A stretch of 48,832 nucleotides of DNA. It comes from Prevotellaceae bacterium UBA1746. Its GTDB lineage: Bacteria; Bacteroidota; Bacteroidia; Bacteroidales; Bacteroidaceae. A program made the position numbers and the translations under genes. Shown here one piece after another: positions 16,344 through 24,081 of this stretch. Within the stretch, counting starts at the first letter, position 1. Each line of letters opens with the position of its first letter. Below the pieces are notes generated by a model that saw only the letters and a list, made by a program, of their open reading frames with translations, searched no databases and was not told where the DNA came from. The stretch spans positions 1 through 48,832 of the forward strand of contig DCHS01000044.1 of NCBI GenBank assembly GCA_002314875.1, given 5' to 3'.

Positions 16344-17455
16344 TGTGTAGTACTCGTGTATTATTTATAATAGTGTCATTCTTCTTTGTCTTGGGTATTA
16401 ACGCAAGAAAGAAGAATGGCACTATGATACTTCCTAATGGCGATCGCTACACTGGTAAGGTTGTTAACGGTCAGTTAGAAGGCCTTGGTACAATGATTTG
16501 TGCCAACGGCATGCGTATTGTTGGAGAATATCATAATAGCCTTCTCAATGGAAAGGCGGTTTGTGAATTCCCCAGCGGTGACCGATATGAAGGAGAATAC
16601 CTCAATAATATTATTGAAGGTCAAGGTACTTATTCCTGGGCAGATGGTACAGTATTTATCGGTCAGTGGAAAGCCGGTAATCCAAACGGAAAAGGTACAA
16701 AGACTATGCCTGACGGAACTGTCTTTGTAGGGCAGTGGACTAATGGAAAACTTTATGGTAAGGGAACTTGTAGCCAAGCCAACGGAGATGTTCGTGAAGG
16801 AGAATGGTATGCAGATGCGTTACAAGGTAGAGGCCGCTGCTCCTACGCAAATGGTGATGTCTATGAAGGAGAATTTCAAAAAGGCGAAATCATTGGCCGT
16901 GGTGTTTATCATTTTGCTAATGGTGGAACTTACGAAGGAGATTTCTATTGTGGTGCTATGAATGGAACCGGTCGTTACGTCTTTCCCTGTGGTGAAATCT
17001 ATGAAGGAGACTTCAAAATGAATCTCAGAGAAGGCAATGGCAAGTATTTTTATACCAATGGTGATGTCTATGAAGGTGAATTCCTTCAAGAAAGAGTGAC
17101 TGGCAAAGGCATTATGCGTTATCATGACGGTACTGTCTATGAAGGCCAGTTTGTTAATGCAATCCGGGACGGAAAAGGAAAATGTACATATCCGAGTGGT
17201 GCTACCTACGAAGGAGACTTCAATGATGGAAAACGCCAAGGCCGTGGAACCCTTCGTATGATTAATGGCGACGTCTATACTGGAGACTTCCGAAACGATG
17301 ACATCAACGGTTCCGGAATCTATTTCTATTCCAACGGAACCCGTTATGAAGGACAATTCATTAATGGTATGCGAAATGGTCGTGGTACGATGGTTTACCG
17401 TAATGGTTCTGAAGTTTCCGGGCAATATGCTGACGACATCCTGATTGAAAAATAA
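16343..17455 (+). CDS. Secreted MORN-repeat protein, 15 repeats
   Basis: The 370-residue product has a hydrophobic N-terminus (VLFIIVSFFFVLGINA) that looks like a signal peptide, then from residue 28 to the end an unbroken series of MORN units of exactly 23 residues: 14 complete and a last one of 21. The core of each is YEGEF or a close variant followed by GxGxY/T. MORN repeats form a long, slightly twisted beta-sheet used for membrane or protein binding; bacterial members have no common assigned role. The ATG overlaps the stop of the LpxA-like gene (TAATG), so the two are translationally coupled, which hints at an envelope-related job. A strong terminator follows. Confidence 0.85.
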   Translation: MCSTRVLFIIVSFFFVLGINARKKNGTMILPNGDRYTGKVVNGQLEGLGTMICANGMRIVGEYHNSLLNGKAVCEFPSGDRYEGEYLNNIIEGQGTYSWADGTVFIGQWKAGNPNGKGTKTMPDGTVFVGQWTNGKLYGKGTCSQANGDVREGEWYADALQGRGRCSYANGDVYEGEFQKGEIIGRGVYHFANGGTYEGDFYCGAMNGTGRYVFPCGEIYEGDFKMNLREGNGKYFYTNGDVYEGEFLQERVTGKGIMRYHDGTVYEGQFVNAIRDGKGKCTYPSGATYEGDFNDGKRQGRGTLRMINGDVYTGDFRNDDINGSGIYFYSNGTRYEGQFINGMRNGRGTMVYRNGSEVSGQYADDILIEK

Positions 17456-17459
17456 TAAT

Positions 17460-17505
17460 GAATTAGTGAAGATGGCATTTGTGCATCTTCACTAATTCTT
17501 TTTTA
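17460..17505 (+). terminator. Intrinsic terminator after the MORN gene
   Basis: A perfect 15-bp stem, 17460-17474 with 17484-17498, is followed by a run of Ts. It probably ends the transcript that starts before the efflux genes. Confidence 0.95.
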
Positions 17506-17569
17506 TGAATGCATTGTTTACAATATAGCCCTCAAAATTACCTTACTCTTCGATTTTCGGGGGATATTC

Positions 17570-17600
17570 TTTGCCTTTTGCAATGAAATTATTAAATTTG
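17570..17600 (+). promoter_or_regulatory. Promoter of the cyclophilin/repeat-protein pair
   Basis: TTTG (17570-17573), a 19-nt spacer and TAAATTTG (17593-17600). Transcription from about 17607 rules out the earlier in-frame ATG at 17600 and supports the start at 17642. Confidence 0.7.
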
Positions 17601-17641
17601 TGCGCAATTTTATAGGCTTTCCAACCAATCTGTTTTTGTAT

Positions 17642-18352
17642 ATGAAAAGATTCCTTCTCTCGCTGATATCCCTCATCTTCGTTTGTTCTCTTTCTGCAAG
17701 GGAAAGAAGGGCAGAGGTTACACTTGAAACTTCAAAAGGTACTATTGTTTTAGCGCTCTTTAATGAGACGCCTCTTCATCGTGATCGTTTCATCTATAAT
17801 GTTAGGCATAAGGTGTACGACGGCGTTCTCTTCCACCGCGTTATCAATGAATTTATGGTACAGTCGGGAGATCATTCTTCTAAGAATGCTAAATCTGGTG
17901 CTCTCCTTGGAGACGGGTATGAAGATCACAAAGATTGGATTCCTGCGGAATTTATGGTTCCTACTTATTACCATAAACGTGGCGCGTTGGCAGCAGCTCG
18001 AGAGGGGGATGATGTGAATCCGGAAAAGAAATCCTCTTGTGAGCAGTTCTATATTGTCACTGGACGTGTATTTAATGATCTTGAATTAGATGGTGCACAG
18101 CGAAGAATTACTCAGTGGACGAATGGAACTTATACGCTTACCGCTGATCAGCGTGAGATGTACAAGACTATTGGTGGTGCTCCTCATCTTGATGGTTCAT
18201 ACAGTGTATTCGGAGAAGTTCTCCAAGGTATGGATGTTGTTGACGTAATTCAGAAGGTTAAAACTGATGGCAACGATAGACCAGTTGAAGATATCGTGAT
18301 TCTTAAGGCAAAGCTCACGAAGAAATTCAAAACAAAGAAAAATAAGAAATGA
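17642..18352 (+). CDS. Secreted cyclophilin-type peptidyl-prolyl cis-trans isomerase
   Basis: From the ATG at 17642 the product has 236 residues with a signal peptide (MKRFLLSLISLIFVCSLSA). The cyclophilin domain follows: VTLETSKGTIVLALFNETPLH, the active-site block FHRVINEFMVQSGD (catalytic Arg in FHR), EQFYIVTG, and SVFGEVLQGMDVVDVIQKV at the end. A basic tail (LTKKFKTKKNKK) closes it. It would assist proline isomerisation of secreted proteins in the periplasm. Compared with minimal cyclophilins there is an insert of about 40 residues (QRRITQWTNGTYTLTADQREMY and around), which is common in Bacteroidota homologues. Its TGA overlaps the ATG of the next gene (ATGA), so the two are translationally coupled. 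Confidence 0.92.
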   Translation: MKRFLLSLISLIFVCSLSARERRAEVTLETSKGTIVLALFNETPLHRDRFIYNVRHKVYDGVLFHRVINEFMVQSGDHSSKNAKSGALLGDGYEDHKDWIPAEFMVPTYYHKRGALAAAREGDDVNPEKKSSCEQFYIVTGRVFNDLELDGAQRRITQWTNGTYTLTADQREMYKTIGGAPHLDGSYSVFGEVLQGMDVVDVIQKVKTDGNDRPVEDIVILKAKLTKKFKTKKNKK

Positions 18353-21300
18353 AAAATATATTTCACATCGTATTTTCTCTCATTTTTTTACCATTTCTCT
18401 TTTCTATTGCCAACGCAATGGTTTCAGAGGATGTTGTCTCATCTTCAGATTCTACGTTAGTCGATTCTGTCGTAATAGATAGAACCTTCAATGATAGTAC
18501 TATAATTGACAGTGCGCTAGTTGATACTTCGATTGTTGATAGCACAATTATTGATTCGACCTCTATAGACAGTACACTCGTAGACAGTACACTTGTAGAC
18601 AGTACACTTGTAGACAGCACTCTCGTAGACACTACAGTTGTGGATACAATAGTAATTGAGGAACCTGTGATTAAAATTCCTTCTGGTTTTACAATCCTTC
18701 CTGGACGTGACAAGAAACTATCGTCTTATGAATTGTTGAAGACTGTTTATGTTACTTTTGAAGGAATCGATTCTTTATCACACTGCCTTCCTGAGGATTC
18801 TTTGCATATCAATGCTTCTCTCTACAATGATGAGGAAGAAGAAATCTTTGCTGTTAGCGATTCTTGTATCAGTTTTGAGCACAATGTTATGGCTATAGAT
18901 TTCTCTGGTCTTCCTGCCGAAGCTTTCTATACCCATACTCTTGCAGAGTCCACGACAGTAGGTTTGCTTGTCGAAGGAACAGTGATCTGCGATTCTTGTT
19001 CTTATGCATTTTCTATAGGAGGAGAAGGCAGTGAGGTTGTTTGGAATGTTCGTAAGACCTATCAGGAAATTAAGGATTTTGATACCAGTGCTATTATCCT
19101 TGTTCCCCAAAACAATTCAAGACTTGAATCTTACGAAGATCTCAAGACTGTTGTCCTGACTTTTAACGGTTTTGAAAAAGTAGGATTTGATGCGTTAGCT
19201 TCAAACGATCCCTCGCTCCAATTATATCAGGGAAAAAATCGTATTGCAATTTCTTATGGAGAGTGCGAAGGTAATCATTTGATATTCCATGTTCCTAATA
19301 TCACAAAGGATTTGGTTGAATCTGCTGATGCAAGTGCGGTATTTACCTTTACAGCTAACATTGATGCTCAGCTTACACTTGACGGAGATGTATATGCTTT
19401 TGATATGACCAATGTGTCATGGACTGTTCCTGCTGTATACAAGATGAACTATAGTCCCATTAACACTACCGAGGCTGAGGTTTTGAGTTTAAGTGGTACG
19501 AAGGAAACTCGCAATTCCTATTCTGGTGATATAGTCATTCCTTCTAAGGTGGAAATCAATGGTAAAGAGTATATTGTAACTCGAATTGGAGCAAATGCAT
19601 TTGCTAATGCTTATGACAAGATTACTTCTATTCAGTTACCCAATACGATTACAGATATTTCTACTTCTGCATTTGAAAGTTGTACTGGTCTTACCAAGAT
19701 TACAATTCCTGAGAATGTGAAGTCATTGGGTAAACAGGCTTTTTATAACTGTTCTGGTTTGCTTGAGGTTCATAGTTTGGCAGAGAGTCCAAAGATCGCG
19801 GATAAAACTGTTTTCCAGAGTATTAATTCGAATTGTTCGCTCTATTTCCCTAAAGAATATACTGACTGGTACAATTATGGTGGAACTTCAGATTTTAAGA
19901 AGGGATATTGGACTCAGTATTTTGCACATTCGTATCAAGTTGTAGTCGGTCCTTCAGGACATACTATCTGTCCCGCTTGTGGTGATGTTGATACTTATGA
20001 GACATTGAAGCGTATCAATGTGTCCTTTGATGGTATCGATACTATTTCCGCAGCTGAAGGCTATAATCTAGAAGCTTCGCTGTGGATGAATGACTCTATC
20101 ATTGCAACTGCTAATGCAATCCTGTATGGCGATAAGCAGATAACATTCTGTTTCGATAATCTTACAGAAGAGATGTTTACTCTCCACGAAGAAGGTATCG
20201 TTAATGCTATAAGCTTTAAGGCTGAAGGAAAAGTTGTAATTGATGAATGCTACTTTGATCTCAAAATTGGCATTGATGAGAATGATAGTGTTATATGGAA
20301 AGTTCCCATGCACTATATTCCCAGCGTGTTCCCTCTCGATGTTAATGTCATAAGTTATACTCCTGAAAGTAATACGCTTGTTTCTTCATATGAGGAGTTG
20401 AAAACGGTTTCCGTCTCATTTGGAACCTATGAGAATCTTGAAGTCGACCGTCTTGGTGCAGGCTATGTGCAGGCAACGCTGTACAAAGAAGGTACTAAAC
20501 TCATGGAACTCAGTACAGACGATGTTGTTCTTAAGGGTAATCAATTATTTTTGAAATTTGATCAACTTGACGAGAAGGACGTTTTGGTCTCTGACAATAC
20601 CATTAGTAGTTTTGAATTTTCGTTAAGCCTTAGCGCACAAATCATCTTGGATGGAACGACCTATTCATTCAATTCGGATGAGGATGGCCAGAATCCCCAT
20701 TGGATAGTTCCTGCTATTCAGAAGCCTGTACCTACTGATATTGTCGTTTTGACGGATTCTGTCGTTTCTTACAATGATCTTCGTCAAATTGCTCTCCGAT
20801 TTGAGGGTGTTGATGACGTAACATCTCCTAATATCTCAGCAACCCTATCACTTGATGGTAATGAATATGTAACAGCAGACAACATTATTGCTGAAGGCAA
20901 TGTTCTGACTTTGCAGTTTACTAAGATGAGTGATGAAGACTTTGAACTAATTTCTTCTGACTCTATTATGAGAGTACTTCGTCTTGAGGTTGAAGGCGAA
21001 ATTCTGGTAAAGACTGACGAAGTTAAGAATTATTATTCCTTTGCCTTCAAACTTGATAGTGATTCGCTTTCATGGGAAGTACCAGCAAAACTAATAGAAG
21101 AACCCACTGTCACTGTTGTTACACCTCTTGCAGAAAAGCCCCAAATCTTCGAAGATTTGAAGCAGATCACTGTGGCTCTCGGAGGATTTGATTCTCTAGA
21201 AATTATGACAGTAAACAGGGCAACTCTCTTCCGTCATGATACACAGAAGGATGTTTGTTCTATAGGCATTTCTTCAATTGATGTTGATGCTACAACAATG

Positions 21301-21822
21301 ACGCTCAACTTCTCTGAACTCGATAAAGAGTCTGTTGCAATTACACCTGAAGATGATGCAACACTAGGTGTAGATATTTCTCTCTATATAGAAGCTGATA
21401 TTCTTCTAGACGGTAAACCCTATCATCTGACTGTGGACCCGTCCAATACTGATGGAGTTACATGGAATTTGGAGTCTATTGTAGTTTATAAACTGCCTAC
21501 ACCAACTCTTAGTTATTCCAATGGCCGTCTAACGATGTCTTGTGGTAATTTCCAGGTAACCTACCATTATGAAATTTCTAATATCGATGCTGTAGAAGAG
21601 GCCAATTCCATTGTTGCTGAAAAGAATGGTAATACAAATACTGCTAATATTTCATTGGAACAGAAGTATACCATTAAGGTCTATGCTTCCAAGGAAAACT
21701 ATAAGGATTCAGAAGTCGCAACCTACAATCTTATCCTTTATGGACATACTCCTGAGATTACCGTGGGGACTATCGCATCCGAAGACCTTGAAACATCACA
21801 GCGTGTTCTTGTAATTCAGTAA
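18349..21822 (+). CDS. Large secreted repeat protein: DST-rich stalk, six ~130-residue modules, BspA-like LRR insert
   Basis: The 1157-residue product has a signal peptide (IFHIVFSLIFLPFLFSIANA). Residues about 28-105 are a low-complexity stretch of DST-[LI]-[VI] pentapeptides. Then a module of about 130 residues recurs; its marker is [ST]YE-x-LK-x-[VI]-x-[VL]-x-F-x-G, at residues near 125, 261, 548, 679, 807 and 933. Between copies two and three sits a BspA-like leucine-rich region (about 375-515) with RIGANAFANAYDKITSIQL and STSAFESCTGLTKITIPENV. A C-terminal fibronectin/chitobiase-like segment (TPTLSYSNGRLTMSCG onward) ends abruptly, without a recognisable type IX sorting domain. LRR_5 proteins of this type are often surface-exposed adhesins. 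I do not recognise the 130-residue module. Coupled by ATGA to the cyclophilin upstream. Confidence 0.8.
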   Translation: MKNIFHIVFSLIFLPFLFSIANAMVSEDVVSSSDSTLVDSVVIDRTFNDSTIIDSALVDTSIVDSTIIDSTSIDSTLVDSTLVDSTLVDSTLVDTTVVDTIVIEEPVIKIPSGFTILPGRDKKLSSYELLKTVYVTFEGIDSLSHCLPEDSLHINASLYNDEEEEIFAVSDSCISFEHNVMAIDFSGLPAEAFYTHTLAESTTVGLLVEGTVICDSCSYAFSIGGEGSEVVWNVRKTYQEIKDFDTSAIILVPQNNSRLESYEDLKTVVLTFNGFEKVGFDALASNDPSLQLYQGKNRIAISYGECEGNHLIFHVPNITKDLVESADASAVFTFTANIDAQLTLDGDVYAFDMTNVSWTVPAVYKMNYSPINTTEAEVLSLSGTKETRNSYSGDIVIPSKVEINGKEYIVTRIGANAFANAYDKITSIQLPNTITDISTSAFESCTGLTKITIPENVKSLGKQAFYNCSGLLEVHSLAESPKIADKTVFQSINSNCSLYFPKEYTDWYNYGGTSDFKKGYWTQYFAHSYQVVVGPSGHTICPACGDVDTYETLKRINVSFDGIDTISAAEGYNLEASLWMNDSIIATANAILYGDKQITFCFDNLTEEMFTLHEEGIVNAISFKAEGKVVIDECYFDLKIGIDENDSVIWKVPMHYIPSVFPLDVNVISYTPESNTLVSSYEELKTVSVSFGTYENLEVDRLGAGYVQATLYKEGTKLMELSTDDVVLKGNQLFLKFDQLDEKDVLVSDNTISSFEFSLSLSAQIILDGTTYSFNSDEDGQNPHWIVPAIQKPVPTDIVVLTDSVVSYNDLRQIALRFEGVDDVTSPNISATLSLDGNEYVTADNIIAEGNVLTLQFTKMSDEDFELISSDSIMRVLRLEVEGEILVKTDEVKNYYSFAFKLDSDSLSWEVPAKLIEEPTVTVVTPLAEKPQIFEDLKQITVALGGFDSLEIMTVNRATLFRHDTQKDVCSIGISSIDVDATTMTLNFSELDKESVAITPEDDATLGVDISLYIEADILLDGKPYHLTVDPSNTDGVTWNLESIVVYKLPTPTLSYSNGRLTMSCGNFQVTYHYEISNIDAVEEANSIVAEKNGNTNTANISLEQKYTIKVYASKENYKDSEVATYNLILYGHTPEITVGTIASEDLETSQRVLVIQ
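18571..18645 (+). repeat. 15-bp tandem repeats encoding DSTLV pentapeptides
   Basis: Four units close to AGTACACTTGTAGAC run from 18571 to 18630, and a fifth diverged unit ends at 18645. The two central units are identical. The unit is in frame (15 bp = 5 codons), so slippage would change stalk length without breaking the reading frame. Weaker DST-type repeats extend upstream to about 18450. Confidence 0.9.
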
Positions 21823-21848
21823 TCAAAATAATTCAAAATATATACACA

Positions 21849-23165
21849 ATGCTTACTATTAAACAAATTCTTGACGACAAAGAAGCCGTCATCCGTGGCT
21901 TGGAAAAGAAGCACTTCGCTGGTGCTCGTGAAGCCATTGAAAAGGTTCTTGAAATTGACAACCGTCGTAAAGTTGCACAAAATGAAAAGGATGCTTGTCT
22001 CGCTGAACAGAATAAGTTAGCAAAGAGCATCGGAATGTTTATGAAGAACGGTCAGCGTGAAGAAGCTGAAGCTGCAAAGAAGCAGGTAGCAGAACTCAAG
22101 GCAAAGTCTGCTCAGTTCGATGAGGCTACTAAGGCTGCTGAGGCTGAACGTCTTCAGGTTCTGTATACCATTCCCAATGTTCCTTACGATCTTGTACCCG
22201 AAGGTGGCGTTGCTGAAGACAATCTCGTTGTGAAGAGTAATCTTCGCGAATGCCAGGAAGGTGATACCGTAGGTAATTGGACAGCAAATCCCGTAGTTGA
22301 GTCTGCTCGTCTTCCTCATTGGGAACTTGCAAAGCAGTACGACCTTATCGATTTCGACCTTGGTGTTAAGATTACCGGCGCAGGCTTCCCTGTCTATAAA
22401 GGTTGGGGTGCTCGTCTCCAGCGTGCCCTCATTAATTTCTTCCTTGATGAAGCACGTGCAAGCGGTTATACTGAAATTATGCCTCCTACCGTTGTTAACG
22501 AAGCAAGTGGTTATGGTACTGGCCAGTTGCCCGATAAGGAAGGCCAGATGTATCACTGCAATCTCGATAACCTCTATATGATTCCTACCGCAGAGGTTCC
22601 CGTTACAAATATCTATCGTGATGTTATTATTGACGAAAAGGATCTTCCCATTAAGAACTGTGCTTATACCCAGTGTTTCCGTCGTGAAGCTGGTAGCTAT
22701 GGTAAGGATGTCCGTGGTTTGAACAGACTCCATGAATTCTCAAAGATTGAGATTGTTCGTATTGACAAGCCCGAGCATAGTGATGAGAGCCATAAGGAAA
22801 TGCTTGCTCACGTTGAAGGACTCCTTCAGAAACTTGAACTTCCTTACCGTATTCTCCGTCTCTGCGGTGGCGATATGAGTTTCACTGCTGCTATCTGCTA
22901 CGACTTTGAAGTTTATTCTGAGGCTCAGAAGCGTTGGCTCGAGGTAAGTTCTGTAAGTAACTTCGATAGCTATCAGGCAAATCGACTCCACTGCCGTTAC
23001 CGCCGTGCAGAAGACAAGAAGATTGAACTTTGCCATACTCTTAATGGTTCTGCCCTTGCTCTTCCCCGTATTGTTGCAGCTCTTCTCGAAAACAACCAGA
23101 CCCCCGAAGGCATTCGCGTTCCCAAAGCTCTCCAGCCTTACATGGGCACTGATATGATCAAGTAA
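21849..23165 (+). CDS. serS: Seryl-tRNA synthetase
   Basis: The 438-residue product has the N-terminal antiparallel coiled-coil arm (about residues 30-105, rich in Glu, Lys and Ala) that binds the long variable arm of tRNA-Ser, followed by the class II catalytic core: GWGARLQRALINFFLDEA, PPTVVNEASGYGTGQLP, AEVPVTNIYRD, motif 2 FRREAGSYGKDVRGLNRLHEF and motif 3 NGSALALPRIVAALLENNQ. It charges tRNA-Ser with serine in the cytoplasm. It starts 26 bp after the repeat protein with no promoter consensus in the gap, so it may be read from the same transcript, an unusual pairing. A strong bidirectional terminator follows. Confidence 0.98.
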   Translation: MLTIKQILDDKEAVIRGLEKKHFAGAREAIEKVLEIDNRRKVAQNEKDACLAEQNKLAKSIGMFMKNGQREEAEAAKKQVAELKAKSAQFDEATKAAEAERLQVLYTIPNVPYDLVPEGGVAEDNLVVKSNLRECQEGDTVGNWTANPVVESARLPHWELAKQYDLIDFDLGVKITGAGFPVYKGWGARLQRALINFFLDEARASGYTEIMPPTVVNEASGYGTGQLPDKEGQMYHCNLDNLYMIPTAEVPVTNIYRDVIIDEKDLPIKNCAYTQCFRREAGSYGKDVRGLNRLHEFSKIEIVRIDKPEHSDESHKEMLAHVEGLLQKLELPYRILRLCGGDMSFTAAICYDFEVYSEAQKRWLEVSSVSNFDSYQANRLHCRYRRAEDKKIELCHTLNGSALALPRIVAALLENNQTPEGIRVPKALQPYMGTDMIK

Positions 23166-23179
23166 TAATTTAAATATAA

Positions 23180-23219
23180 CAACAAAGGCTCGCAAATCTG
23201 CGAGCCTTTGTTGTTTTTA
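23180..23219. terminator. Bidirectional terminator between serS and pnuC
   Basis: A perfect 15-bp stem (23180-23194 with 23199-23213) encloses an AATC loop. T residues follow on the plus side and the opposite flank is AT-rich, so it can serve both converging genes. Confidence 0.9.
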
Positions 23220-23232
23220 TGAGAGAGTGAGA

Positions 23233-24027
23233 TTAGTTCTTTGAAAGTTTATTCCACATGTAAATACCATAGAAGGTATTGATCAGGTAAACGCTATACT
23301 TAGCGACAGTCATGAAAGAGAAATCGCTGTCGGACATCAGCCACATCGCAATGTATGCAATGTTGATGATTAACCACATATACCATTGTTCAACAAATGC
23401 CTTTACTGAGATGTACATTGTAATGATACTCATTACTGTTGTAAAGGCATCGAGCCAGAGTTGGCTTGTTGTGTCGTAGTCTGGCTTCAAGGTTTTGAAT
23501 TGTACCTCTCCCCATCCAAATTGCTGGAAGAGAATTGTAATCTGTTCATACATCCAAGGACCGAAATACATTAGGAAGATTCCAAGCGCGAGAGTTCCGA
23601 TAATAACGGAAAGCACTGTGATGATGCGCTGGTTCCAGGTCATATAACGGGTATGAATAGTTTCTGCCTTGTCGCCGCGGCGTCGTTTGCTCCAATTCTT
23701 CCAGCCGATAAATTGCATAGGAAGGTTATACAGGAGACGCTGCAGCATGTCGCCGTAGATATGAGTGCAGAAACAAATATAGATATGGATAAATGCTTCT
23801 ACTACGCCAAAAATCCAGTTTGCCATAGAGCCTTTAGCTCCAAGAACGACGCAGAACACTCCGAGGATAGCACCTGCTGCGGCAATAATGGTATTCGTGG
23901 TGAATTGTCCTTTCAGAACAAAAGAAACAATTGAGAGCGCGAGAATAATGCAGAGGAGCAGAATCTCAAACCAACTTAGGGTTTTAAATGTGTTCTTTAA
24001 AAGAACGACATAACGGTTTAGTGTCAT
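23233..24027 (-). CDS. pnuC: PnuC-family nicotinamide riboside (or related vitamin) transporter
   Basis: The 264-residue product has about seven hydrophobic segments and the PnuC hallmarks: SMANWIFGVVEAFIHIYICF in the first half and VEQWYMWLIINIAYIAMWL near the end, including the Trp-x-x-Trp and Asn residues that line the substrate site in the family. It would facilitate uptake of a vitamin precursor across the inner membrane. Family members carry nicotinamide riboside, thiamine or riboflavin; no riboswitch or kinase gene is present nearby to decide. A basic cytosolic loop (NWSKRRRGDK) fits the positive-inside rule. It is last in a minus-strand series, 54 bp after the FHS permease, with a hairpin in between. 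Confidence 0.85.
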   Translation of the reverse strand: MTLNRYVVLLKNTFKTLSWFEILLLCIILALSIVSFVLKGQFTTNTIIAAAGAILGVFCVVLGAKGSMANWIFGVVEAFIHIYICFCTHIYGDMLQRLLYNLPMQFIGWKNWSKRRRGDKAETIHTRYMTWNQRIITVLSVIIGTLALGIFLMYFGPWMYEQITILFQQFGWGEVQFKTLKPDYDTTSQLWLDAFTTVMSIITMYISVKAFVEQWYMWLIINIAYIAMWLMSDSDFSFMTVAKYSVYLINTFYGIYMWNKLSKN

Positions 24028-24046
24028 TGATATTATTTTTTGTAAT

Positions 24047-24072
24047 AGGAGACACCCTTAGTGGTGTCTCCT
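24047..24072 (-). other. Stem-loop between the FHS permease and pnuC
   Basis: A perfect stem of 10 bp (24047-24056 with 24063-24072) encloses a six-base loop. On the minus strand it is not followed by a T run (the sequence continues TATTAC then As), so it does not look like an efficient terminator; it may be a processing or stability element that lets pnuC be expressed at a different level. Confidence 0.5.
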
Positions 24073-24081
24073 TTACTTATC

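Noticed and set aside
18571..18645. CRISPR-like repeats
   Set aside because: The 15-bp units are contiguous, in frame and encode a pentapeptide; there are no spacers and no cas genes.
24047..24072. Riboswitch or terminator before pnuC
   Set aside because: Only one simple hairpin is present, without the conserved bases of a thiamine or other vitamin riboswitch and without a T run on the minus strand.
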